A DNA stretch of 64,000 nt from contig NZ_CP121663.1 in assembly GCF_029714285.1 (NCBI RefSeq), positions 310,001 to 374,000 of the forward strand, written 5' to 3'. Position 1 is the stretch's first letter. Each line of letters starts with the position of its first letter. The notes under the pieces are model-generated. The model was not told the DNA's origin. It did not search any database and worked only from the letters and a program-made list of their open reading frames with translations. Below, one piece after another: positions 9,653 to 17,465 of the stretch. This DNA comes from Rhizobium sp. CB3090. GTDB lineage: Bacteria; Pseudomonadota; Alphaproteobacteria; Rhizobiales; Rhizobiaceae. Made by a program: the position numbers and the translations under genes.

Positions 9653-10573
9653 ATGCGGCTGACGTATCTGGTATTCGGGTTGCTCGGTCTCTTCTGGGGA
9701 TCGAACTTCATCTACATGAAATGGGCGGCGGAGCTGATCACTCCGGCGCAAATCACGCTCCTGCGGGTGTTCTTCGGGTTTATGCCATTGGCCATCGCAG
9801 CTTGGCGAAAAAGCGCGATCACACGGGACCAAGTTCGCCATCTGCCGCATTTTCTCGTTATGGCGATTCTGGCGACCGCCTTCTATTACTTCGCCATCGC
9901 GGAGGGCACGGCACTGCTTCCATCCGGCATTGCGGGTGTGTTAGGCGGTTCGATCTCACTCTTCACGACAGTCGCAACCGTTCTGTTTCTCCGTGCGGAG
10001 AAACCCAATGCCTTGATGATCGCGGGGGTGCTCATAGGCTTTGCTGGCATCATCCTGATTGCGCGCCCTTGGGAAGGATCGGACAGAACCATCGACATCC
10101 ATGGCGTTTTCTGGATGTTGGCGGCCACCACGATCCTCGGTCTCTCCTATGTCTACGTCCGTCGCTTCTTGTCGCCCTTCAACCTGCCGCCGCTGGCGCT
10201 TGCGACCTGGCAGACCGGGCTTGCCCTGTTGGTTCTCCTGGCGCTTGTCGATCGAACAGGGATGGCAAACATCCTGCACGATTGGCATGCCACCGCCGGC
10301 GTCGCGATTGGGCTCGGTGTTCTGGGAACCGGAATGGCGTTCTTGATCTATTATTATCTTTTGCGAGAACTGGGTGCGGTCGCTGCTTCGGGTGCGACCT
10401 ACATCACGCCCAATGTCGCACTCCTGATCGGCTGGTTCTCCGGCGAGAAAATCGGCATCTTGGAAATCGCGGCAATCATCCTGGTACTCGCCAGCATCGC
10501 GATGTTGCAGATCGGCCGGCAACGCACCGCAAAGAAAGCCGGACAGCTCAATCCCGCGGCGACCAAGTCGTAG
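9653..10573 (+). CDS. DMT-superfamily (EamA) transporter
   Basis: A 306-residue membrane protein with about ten hydrophobic segments in two EamA repeats. The N-terminal repeat starts with LVFGLLGLFWGSNFIYMKWA, typical of drug/metabolite permeases. The second repeat includes LGVLGTGMAFLIYYYLL and ITPNVALLIGWFSGEKIG. I used the ATG at 9653 because the hydrophobic first helix begins directly after it. Members export or import amino acids, nucleotides or other small metabolites and the substrate is not predictable. It lies 191 bp after soxG on the same strand. It could move a product of methylglycine degradation, but this is only a positional guess. Confidence 0.85.
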   Translation: MRLTYLVFGLLGLFWGSNFIYMKWAAELITPAQITLLRVFFGFMPLAIAAWRKSAITRDQVRHLPHFLVMAILATAFYYFAIAEGTALLPSGIAGVLGGSISLFTTVATVLFLRAEKPNALMIAGVLIGFAGIILIARPWEGSDRTIDIHGVFWMLAATTILGLSYVYVRRFLSPFNLPPLALATWQTGLALLVLLALVDRTGMANILHDWHATAGVAIGLGVLGTGMAFLIYYYLLRELGAVAASGATYITPNVALLIGWFSGEKIGILEIAAIILVLASIAMLQIGRQRTAKKAGQLNPAATKS

Positions 10574-10643
10574 CTACGGGAGGGCCTCGGCGATGGCTGC
10601 CACTGTTTGGAACACGGTCTAAAAGATTGAGCAATTGCGAGAC

Positions 10644-10746
10644 TAAAGCTCGTCGCGATCTTTCAGATTCGCTCCGACGCTTTCGCTCCTTGTTTGTGCA
10701 TGTCGTTTTCGCAAAACCGCTGCACACTTTTGCTCGACATGCATTA
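10644..10746. repeat. Interspersed intergenic repeat, copy 1 (long form)
   Basis: The blocks 10644-10675 and 10723-10746 recur with one mismatch at 49243-49274 and 49275-49298. Here they are separated by 47 extra bases (10676-10722); in the other copy they are contiguous. Both copies are intergenic and downstream of genes. This resembles the short dispersed intergenic elements of rhizobia, but I do not assign a named family. Confidence 0.7.
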
Positions 10747-10779
10747 GGGCGAAGTGCGTTCAGACGCACTTCGCCCTAA
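10744..10779. terminator. Perfect 15-bp hairpin between convergent transporter genes
   Basis: The arms 10744-10758 and 10765-10779 are perfectly complementary around a 6-nt loop (TTCAGA). The hairpin lies between the 3' ends of the DMT gene (plus) and the MFS gene (minus). No U-run follows the GC-rich stem on either strand, so simple intrinsic termination is uncertain. It adjoins the dispersed repeat and may be part of it. Confidence 0.55.
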
Positions 10780-10834
10780 CTCTTGTTCGACGCGTCTTGT
10801 CGGACTTTGATGTTTGCGACAGGATCGCGAAACT

Positions 10835-12214
10835 TTAGTGCGAGAAGCCGGCGGCGGTCTCGCTGAGGCTCTTGCCCTTCGTCTCGGGTGCCAGCCATTG
10901 CGACAGGGCGGCTCCGACGCCGGCGATGCCGGCAGCAATCAGCATTGTTGCCGAGGTGCCGAGATTGGACATGGACCACGGCAGCAGGAAGGTGCCGAGC
11001 CCGGCCCCGACGCGGCTGACGGCGGCGGCAAAGCCCGTGCCGATTCCGCGGATTTCAGTCGGGAAGACCTCGCCCGGGTAGATGCTGGTCAGCGTGCCGT
11101 ACCCCGCATTGAAGAAGGAGAATGTGAGGAACAGGGTTAGCACGACCATCGCTGGCGCGCCTGCCCATAGGCCGAGAACCGTAAGCAGGACAGCGGCAAT
11201 CCATTGTGGTGGTGCGGTCAGCGTGCGACGGCCGAATTTTTCGATCAGCAGAACCGTGGTCACGCTTCCGGCCAAGGCCACAGCGGAGAGGCCAACCCCA
11301 CCGGCCAGCCCGCCGCCCAGGCCGTATTTCTGCAGCACGCTGTCGGCGAATGTGGCGATCGCGAAGTACGGCGTGACAGCGCAGAACCAGAATCCCGATA
11401 CGAAAAGCGTGGCCCGCCAATATCGGCCGGAAAACAGCATCCCGAAGCTGCCTTTCTGGTGACTACCTTCATGCTCCATATCGGCCGTGTCGGCGGAGCT
11501 TTCGAGATATCGGTTGGCGATCGCGCGGGCCTGTTCGGTACGCCCCTGGTTCCAAAGCCAGCGTGGCGATTCCGGCATGCCGAGCCGGCCGAGGAACAAG
11601 GCTACCGAGATCAGCGTGCTTGTGCCGAGGATCAGTCGCCAGCCGAGGTCCGTATTCTCGTTCAGCAAATAACCCACGATGAAGGCGATCATGAACCCGG
11701 CATACCAGGCTATCAGGGTGAGGCCCATGAGCCTTCCGCGCAGCCGGGCAGGCGAGAATTCCGACATCAATGGCCAGCCGACGGAATACTCGGCGCCGAT
11801 CGCGATGCCCATCAGCAGGCGCACTATGAATAGCTGCATCGGCGAGTCCACGAAAAATTGCACGGTGCCGACGAAGAGCTGCATGATCGAGGACAACAGG
11901 AACAGCGCCATGTCCATCATGAATAGCGGTTTGCGGCCGTATTTGTCGCCCGCCCAGCCTCCCAGCGGAGAGCCGATCAGGATGCCGAACAATGCGCCCG
12001 CGGCGATCAGGCCTTCCCAGAATGGCGAAATGGCGAGATCAGCGGTCATTTTGCCGGACACCGGGCCGACGATTCCGAGGATATAGCCGTCCAAGAACAT
12101 GCCGCCGGTAAGGACGATGATCATCCTCAGCATAAAGCGTCGTTTGAACGCCGCTGATGTTTCCTCCTCGGCGGTGTCGATCGAAATCGCTGCCGGTTTG
12201 TCCAATATTGACAT
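10835..12214 (-). CDS. MFS transporter (sugar/metabolite:H+ symporter type)
   Basis: A 459-residue protein with twelve predicted membrane segments. MFS signatures are clear. GGWAGDKYGRKPLF lies in loop 2-3, PESPRWL follows helix 6, FPTEIRGIGTGFAAAVSRVG lies in loop 10-11 and PETKGKSL follows helix 12. The pattern is of the metabolite:H+ symporter branch that takes up sugars, aromatic acids or organic acids. The start ATG at 12212-12214 follows AGGAGGAACG, a strong ribosome-binding site. The nearest upstream gene on this strand is the aminotransferase-dehydrogenase fusion, 790 bp away, so the two may or may not share a role. Confidence 0.88.
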   Translation of the reverse strand: MSILDKPAAISIDTAEEETSAAFKRRFMLRMIIVLTGGMFLDGYILGIVGPVSGKMTADLAISPFWEGLIAAGALFGILIGSPLGGWAGDKYGRKPLFMMDMALFLLSSIMQLFVGTVQFFVDSPMQLFIVRLLMGIAIGAEYSVGWPLMSEFSPARLRGRLMGLTLIAWYAGFMIAFIVGYLLNENTDLGWRLILGTSTLISVALFLGRLGMPESPRWLWNQGRTEQARAIANRYLESSADTADMEHEGSHQKGSFGMLFSGRYWRATLFVSGFWFCAVTPYFAIATFADSVLQKYGLGGGLAGGVGLSAVALAGSVTTVLLIEKFGRRTLTAPPQWIAAVLLTVLGLWAGAPAMVVLTLFLTFSFFNAGYGTLTSIYPGEVFPTEIRGIGTGFAAAVSRVGAGLGTFLLPWSMSNLGTSATMLIAAGIAGVGAALSQWLAPETKGKSLSETAAGFSH

Positions 12215-13003
12215 AACGTTCCTCCTATTTTCTCTGGGAATGGATGGGTGGGAGCGCTCAGATCGTGCTTCATGGCAGTCAGCAGATTGCTCTTCCCGCC
12301 TGCTTGGCCGAGCGGTTACGCTCTGCTCGTTGTCGATCCGATGTTCGAAATCAGGATCGGACTTGTCGTCAGTCGAGAGACGCGCAGATGATCGTCGGAA
12401 TGGCGCCGTGGACCGTGATTTCGGCGTCGGGCCGTAGCCCCAACGACAGGGCAGCTCCTCAGCATACGGCCGCCAGACGCCGGTCGTATCAATGCCGGGC
12501 CGAGGCGTGGCTGCCCTGGTTCGTGAATAGCTTTTTCACGGTGGAGAGCGGCAGAGATTTCAGTTCTGGGTAGTACCGGATATCTTCCATCGGCAGTTTC
12601 GCTGCTCGAAAATGTGAGTGCGGCCGAGTATGAAGGGATGGTTGTAGCCTTGCATGATTCCTCCGATGCATGCAGCGCGTCCGCGGTCGGACTGTTCCTC
12701 GCGCTTAAATTGCCGTTCTGGGGATGTGTGCACAACACTCGTTTAGGCAGAAAAGAATGCCTGATGTGCGGCCAGTGGATGGCCTGGATGGGTGGCGGCT
12801 GGAAGAGGTGGGTAGGTCCGGCCTACCCGGTGGGCGGTCAGTTCAGGTGTGGGCCGGTGCTCGGCGGCACAAAGGGGCAGTGGGCCGCTTGTGATTGTGG
12901 AGTTCGTACTCGCCGAAACGGCGGATGTCGTTTCAGGCCTGTAACCAGACACTCTGCTACCGGCCGGGCGGCTAATGCGCCCGGCCGGTAGCAATAGAGA
13001 TCG
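12215..13003. other. 789-bp intergenic region without an intact gene
   Basis: No open frame here looks like a conserved protein. Minus-strand frames around 12360-12600 give short protein-like stretches (MEDIRYYPELKSLPLS; GLRPDAEITVHGAIP) broken by stops and in different frames, so a decayed gene is possible but unproven. The right end carries a long perfect hairpin. A Shine-Dalgarno for the MFS gene lies just inside the left edge. Confidence 0.4.
12955..12993 (-). terminator. Perfect 16-bp GC-rich hairpin after the fusion gene
   Basis: The arms 12955-12970 and 12978-12993 are exact reverse complements around a 7-nt loop. The hairpin begins 11 bp past the stop codon of the minus-strand aminotransferase-dehydrogenase gene. 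No T-run follows on the minus strand, so it may act as an mRNA 3'-end stabiliser or a Rho-assisted stop instead of a classical terminator. Confidence 0.6.
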
Positions 13004-15973
13004 CTAGGCTTTGGCTGCCGGAGCAAGCAGTCCGGCCTCCTTGAGCAGATTGTATTGCTTCAATGCGCTCTCGGCGAGCAGCGACCGATAGCGATCAATG
13101 ATGCGCGCCCGGTGAGCATCGTCGGAGACCGCGTTCAGCGCACCTACGATCGACGCGATCTTCTCGCTTGCCAGGCGCAAGTCGGTCAATAGATTCACGT
13201 CATTGGCGACTTGGACGATGTCCGCCCGCGTTACATAGCCAATGCCCGGCGCAGTTCTCGCTCCCTTCGATACATAGCCCTCGGGAAGATCGCCCTTGAG
13301 ATTTGTGATCGCCCGGTCCCGAATGGCATCGATGATCTGATCCACGGCTTGCTTGGCGCCGGCGACGCGCGTCGGGTGGTCGGTGTCGGCAGCGGCATGC
13401 GGCAAGAGTTCCAGCTTATCGGCATGTTTCGGCAAGAGGGAAAGATAGGGTTTCATCGGACCCGTCGGACCGTCTTCGCTTTTGAAGATATCCGCGTCGA
13501 TCGCCGCATGCCGGACCTTGCCCGAAGCCAAGGCTTCGTCAAGCGCATTGACGTCAACGAGCTCGCCGCGGTCGTAGTTGATCAGAACGGCCCTGTCATT
13601 GAGCGCGAACAAGACGTTTCGATCGACCAATCCCGTGTTCGAAAATGCCCTCGTGACCGGATCCTGCCGACCGAGGCCCAGATGCACGGACAGAACGTCG
13701 GCTCCGCTGGCTGCGGCGACCGGGCTTTCTGCATATTCGTAGCCTTCAGCCAGAATATTGTCGCGATGGTTCGGGCGGGCATAAATGACCACGCTCATAT
13801 GAAACGCCTTGGCGATCCGCGCGAGTTCGCGTCCGATGTTGCCGTAGCCGAGAATGGCGACCCTTTTGCCTTCGAGCTTTTCCGTCGGGTATTCCGCCAG
13901 GTTCTTGCCGGTGTCGAAATCGCCCTTGGTGACACGCTCATGCAGTTCGTCGACCGGAAGATCGGGCGTTACTTTGAGCAATGCCTTGATCGCCATCTGC
14001 GCCGTCGCCCGGCTATTGATCCCCGGTGTATTCATGAGCGGCGCCTCGCCGCCTTCGCCGTTAGGACCGCCCCAGGAGGCTGCGCCCATATTGCCGGTTC
14101 CAGTGCCGATGCGCACACCGCCAAGACGGAACTTGGCGTCGGACGGGATGAACGTCGCAGCGGCGATTACGGCATCGTATTGGCCCCGATCGGTTTGGGC
14201 CAGGATTTCATCGGCCTTGCTGAGGTGGGGCTGATAGAAGAAGTGGATCTTGCCGTCATTCGCCACGTCTGCGGTTTGGATCGACGTTTCATGGAAAACG
14301 CCACCCTTTTTGACGATATAGGCGGCGAGTTCGCTATGGTCGAGGCGTCCCTCAGCGCCGAAGCGCAGGCCGATGGCATCTGCGATCAATACATTGAAAG
14401 TGCCCGAACGTACGCTCTCTGCAGAGTCGCTTCCCGCTTCGGAATATTCGACCTGGCGACCTCTTCGCTCAAGCTCTTCCTCCAGGACAACGATCTTGGC
14501 CCGGAGATAGGCGTATTTTAGATTTTCGAGCAGTGCCGTGATGTCGGACGGTTCGCGAATGCCGCCAATCCATGCCCGGTAATCGCCGGGCGTTCCAGGG
14601 AAGGCGTTGACATATCGCGCCGCGTCAAGCCCGGTCTCGTGAGTGCCGTTCGGATGGGTGATACCCTCATAGCCCAATATCTGCTTCGAGCGAGCGATGA
14701 TGCGGGCATGCAGGTCGGACGACGAGATGGCGCCATCGTTGACCTTCAGGAGCGTGACGGCAGCACCCCGACGTTCCTCTTCGCTGACAACCAGGCTGAA
14801 CAACGGGTTCTTTTCCACCCACTCGTTGACGACTAGGCGATTGGCTGCCGAGCGCTTGTTGAGCTCGATCACAGAGCCCACGCGCCGTTCGGTCTGCAGC
14901 AGACCGAAGGTCGTCTCGGCAAATGCCAAAGTGCTGTAGGTGTTGATGACCCCGCCGAGCATCTTGTCTTCCTGAGCGTCGTAGAACGGGCCGGCATCGA
15001 CCGAGCGCTTGCTGGAAAGCGGCTGCTTCGGATCGAGCGGCGGGGCGATTTTCAACTGACGCGGTATGGCCCAGGAGGGATTGCTCTGGTTGCGTTCGAT
15101 CAGCGCCAGAGCAGCCGGCGTGAAGGACGCGATGAAGTAGCCGGAGATGCCGCCGATCGCTTTCTGGAACGGCATGAACAGGCAGCACTTCGCCATCACG
15201 GCGCGCACTGTCTCGGGCGACCAGGGCATTGCGCCAAGCATCGATGTGGCATCGAAGACCGCGTGCCGGTTTTCGGGATCGCCATCCAGCCACGCCAAAA
15301 GTTCGTTGATTTCTTCGTTGGTGTAGGAGTTCGCGCCGGTAGTTTCGTGGCCTACGCCGACGAAGATGGAGACGCCGAGCTCGGCAAGGTGCTTTGCAGA
15401 CGGGATTGCGCCTTCTTTTTCCGCGAAATGGATACGGCTCTCATCGCCCTTTTCGGCAAAGCGGTGCATTTCGATAAGCTGAGTCGCCCAGGACTGCCGG
15501 AAAAAGCCAGAAGCTCCCGCGCCGCCGCTCTCCGGTCGCGGCGTGTCGACATAGACCCGCTGGCTCGCGTCGTTGGCATTCAACAAGTGCTGGACGCATA
15601 CGGTATAGCCGCTATGGCCGCCACCGAGCCCGACGGCGATCCGGTTGGACTTGGGAAACTCAAAGTAGCGGTGAATGGCCCGCATCATATCCAGCAGGAT
15701 CTTATCTGCTGGATAGCCGCGATGCATGCTTCGCGCCAGCTCCGCCGTCGTGAACGGGCCGATGTCTTTTCCGGTGTCGTCCAACTTTCGGTAGGTATTT
15801 TCGATCCAACGATCAAATTCAAAGCGCCGCAACCGACTGTCGACCTCATCGGTCGTAGCATCCGTTATCGGCCCAACGCCAAAGAAGGGGTTCGAGGGTA
15901 TCGAAGGTGCACCATTCTTTGTCAGTTCAAGCGCATCAAGCCGATTGGCATGCAATTCTGCGTCGGAGATCAT
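13004..15973 (-). CDS. Fusion of SerC-like aminotransferase and SerA-like D-2-hydroxyacid dehydrogenase
   Basis: A 989-residue protein with two complete-looking enzyme parts. Residues about 20-490 resemble a class V phosphoserine-type aminotransferase: VGHETTGANSYTNEEIN, VFDATSMLGAMPW, and a PLP-lysine candidate Lys271 in FMPFQKAIGGISGYF. Residues about 525-890 form a D-2-hydroxyacid dehydrogenase. It has NTPGINSRATAQMA, an NAD motif GYGNIG at 709-714, catalytic Arg802 in NYDRGELVD and His859 in LLPHAAADT. A charged linker near 490-520 (VLEEELERRGRQVEYSE) joins them. SerA and SerC catalyse consecutive steps of serine synthesis, so the fusion could channel a 2-hydroxy acid through the keto acid to an amino acid. 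There is no ACT domain and no serB nearby. The true substrate is unknown; I infer only the chemistry. Confidence 0.85.
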   Translation of the reverse strand: MISDAELHANRLDALELTKNGAPSIPSNPFFGVGPITDATTDEVDSRLRRFEFDRWIENTYRKLDDTGKDIGPFTTAELARSMHRGYPADKILLDMMRAIHRYFEFPKSNRIAVGLGGGHSGYTVCVQHLLNANDASQRVYVDTPRPESGGAGASGFFRQSWATQLIEMHRFAEKGDESRIHFAEKEGAIPSAKHLAELGVSIFVGVGHETTGANSYTNEEINELLAWLDGDPENRHAVFDATSMLGAMPWSPETVRAVMAKCCLFMPFQKAIGGISGYFIASFTPAALALIERNQSNPSWAIPRQLKIAPPLDPKQPLSSKRSVDAGPFYDAQEDKMLGGVINTYSTLAFAETTFGLLQTERRVGSVIELNKRSAANRLVVNEWVEKNPLFSLVVSEEERRGAAVTLLKVNDGAISSSDLHARIIARSKQILGYEGITHPNGTHETGLDAARYVNAFPGTPGDYRAWIGGIREPSDITALLENLKYAYLRAKIVVLEEELERRGRQVEYSEAGSDSAESVRSGTFNVLIADAIGLRFGAEGRLDHSELAAYIVKKGGVFHETSIQTADVANDGKIHFFYQPHLSKADEILAQTDRGQYDAVIAAATFIPSDAKFRLGGVRIGTGTGNMGAASWGGPNGEGGEAPLMNTPGINSRATAQMAIKALLKVTPDLPVDELHERVTKGDFDTGKNLAEYPTEKLEGKRVAILGYGNIGRELARIAKAFHMSVVIYARPNHRDNILAEGYEYAESPVAAASGADVLSVHLGLGRQDPVTRAFSNTGLVDRNVLFALNDRAVLINYDRGELVDVNALDEALASGKVRHAAIDADIFKSEDGPTGPMKPYLSLLPKHADKLELLPHAAADTDHPTRVAGAKQAVDQIIDAIRDRAITNLKGDLPEGYVSKGARTAPGIGYVTRADIVQVANDVNLLTDLRLASEKIASIVGALNAVSDDAHRARIIDRYRSLLAESALKQYNLLKEAGLLAPAAKA

Positions 15974-16201
15974 GTAAAACCCTCTACTCCCAATTCGGCA
16001 GCGCCGTCTGCGCTGGACCGTTCCGCGCCTAGTGTTGGAGAAATCATGAAAACGCGTCGTGCAGATTCGAACCTATTCGGACCAAAATGCGACATCGCAT
16101 ACGGCGTGGAGCCTGAAAAACGGGGGCGTCTCGCCAATTCGTTCCGTCTTCGTCGCGTCGTGATGTCAGTTAAAGCCGATGGGAGCATGGTTTTCCTTGG
16201 C

Positions 16202-16430
16202 CATCAGGCTAAAGTCCCATTCCCATTAGGACTTACGTCTGAAGGGACAATCTTTGGTCCGAATGGCATGGAATTGTACCGCCGCTGCTCCAGTTCCCTC
16301 CGGCGAAGAAAGCGGCGGGACGTCCGATCGCTTTTACGAAGCATGCGGAGAAGGTCGATAAACGTGAACGACGTCCTCGAAAGCGGCATCCTCGCCTCGG
16401 CTCTTGCCATGTTTTCCGGCGTCGTCACTG
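16202..16430 (+). repeat. Duplicated leader, copy A, upstream of the glycan operon (plus arm)
   Basis: This segment matches the reverse complement of 25745-25967 along its whole length, roughly 85-90% over the central 130 bp by eye. Conserved blocks include GACAATCTTTGGTCCGAATG and CGATCGCTTTT, then GCGGAGAAGGTCGAT. Each copy stands just upstream of the first gene of one arm of the glycan locus and points toward it. A one-base indel near 16283 argues that the left half is not coding. I read it as a duplicated promoter/leader. Confidence 0.85.
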
Positions 16431-16477
16431 TATTGGACGACTTCGCCGCTAAGGGCGGCAATGATTGTGAGAAGTGA
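16364..16477 (+). CDS. Candidate leader peptide A (37 aa)
   Basis: A GTG start at 16364 lies 9 nt after GGAGAAGG, a strong Shine-Dalgarno. The 37-residue peptide has a hydrophobic core (ILASALAMF, VVTVL). Its stop at 16475-16477 lies just past the ATG of the next gene (16461), so translation could be coupled. The second leader copy encodes a related 29-residue peptide at the equivalent place (shared N-V-ILA-AL-TVL pattern). Conservation of ribosome-binding site, start position and hydrophobic core in both copies is the evidence. No function is known. Confidence 0.4.
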   Translation: MNDVLESGILASALAMFSGVVTVLDDFAAKGGNDCEK

Positions 16478-17465
16478 GCGGAGTGCCACAGTTGCGGTAG
16501 TGGTGCCGATGTTCAACGCCGAGCGAACGATCGGTGCGACATTGGAAAGTATCTGCCAGCAGACGCATCAGGCGTTGGACGTCATCGTTGTAGACGATGG
16601 TTCGTCGGATCGTTCGACGTCAATCGTGGCCGCTTATACGAAACAAGACCGGCGGATTCGGATTCTTCGGCAGACCAACAGTGGCGTCGCCGTAGCACGC
16701 AACAATGGTGCGGCTGCGACCGATGCAGAGTTTCTGGCGTTTGTCGATGCTGACGATTTATGGGCACCCTCAAAGATCGCTCTTCAATGGCAAGCCCTTG
16801 AGGAGGGCGGCCAGTCAGCAGGATTGGCCTATTGCTGGTACGCCCTTATCGACGAGAATAGCCGCGTATTCTCGCTTCATAACCGGCCGAGCGCCGAAGG
16901 ACATGTGCTTCAGCATATGTGCCGAAATAATTTCGTCGGCAATGGCAGCTCTATGCTGATGCGTCGTACCGCGTTCGAAAAAGCCGGAAAATTCGACCCC
17001 TCACTAAAGGCACGGAAAGCCCAGGGCTGCGAGGATCTTCTGATTTGTCTCAGAATTGCGGAGAGCTACGAATTTCGCGTCGTACCGCAACACCTTGTCG
17101 GCTATCGCATTACCAACACGAACATGTCGAGCGACGTCAAGCAGATGCTTCGTTCGTGTGAAATCGTCCTTGCCGAGTATCGCAAAAAATATCCTGAGTA
17201 CGGCATGGACCTCGACGCTCATTTGGTCGACATGATTCATTGGCTCGTCATCCGCGCCTTTGTCAGTGGGCGGTTCTTCGATGGCTGTGATTTGCTGAGG
17301 CGATATTTGGCCTTGGAGCCGCGTCTGGCGATTTCGAACCTGCCGAACATGCTCGACGTCTATTGCCGGGCGAGGCTGGTTCCCAATTGGATCAAGGCTC
17401 GCTTGAAGCGGTTGCGAAGCAACAACGCCGAATTCCGACCTCTTTACACGGAGACGGTCCAGTGA
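16461..17465 (+). CDS. Family 2 glycosyltransferase
   Basis: A 334-residue GT-A type transferase. The donor-binding motif VVDDGSSD is at 43-50 and the metal-binding DADD at 96-99, both in canonical spacing. It opens a six-gene operon whose members all overlap, and its stop overlaps the GTG start of the ABC exporter. I set the start at the ATG at 16461, which precedes the first beta strand (ATVAVVVPMFNAERT) by eight residues. It probably adds a sugar to a lipid-linked glycan on the cytoplasmic face. The acceptor and sugar are not predictable. Confidence 0.88.
   Translation: MIVRSERSATVAVVVPMFNAERTIGATLESICQQTHQALDVIVVDDGSSDRSTSIVAAYTKQDRRIRILRQTNSGVAVARNNGAAATDAEFLAFVDADDLWAPSKIALQWQALEEGGQSAGLAYCWYALIDENSRVFSLHNRPSAEGHVLQHMCRNNFVGNGSSMLMRRTAFEKAGKFDPSLKARKAQGCEDLLICLRIAESYEFRVVPQHLVGYRITNTNMSSDVKQMLRSCEIVLAEYRKKYPEYGMDLDAHLVDMIHWLVIRAFVSGRFFDGCDLLRRYLALEPRLAISNLPNMLDVYCRARLVPNWIKARLKRLRSNNAEFRPLYTETVQ

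Noticed and set aside
12316..12738. 140-codon minus-strand frame upstream of the MFS gene
   Set aside because: No recognisable domain, low-quality composition and no convincing ribosome-binding site. At most the area contains a decayed gene.
13211..14521. 436-codon plus-strand frame
   Set aside because: Antisense shadow of the dehydrogenase half of the fusion gene. It has no motifs and the GC-rich third positions explain it.
16204..16461. Minus-strand frame in leader A with similarity to a plus-strand frame in leader B (FIDLLR-x-LRKSDRTSRRFLR)
   Set aside because: The shared stretch follows from DNA similarity. A one-base indel then shifts the frame between copies, and neither frame has a good ribosome-binding site.
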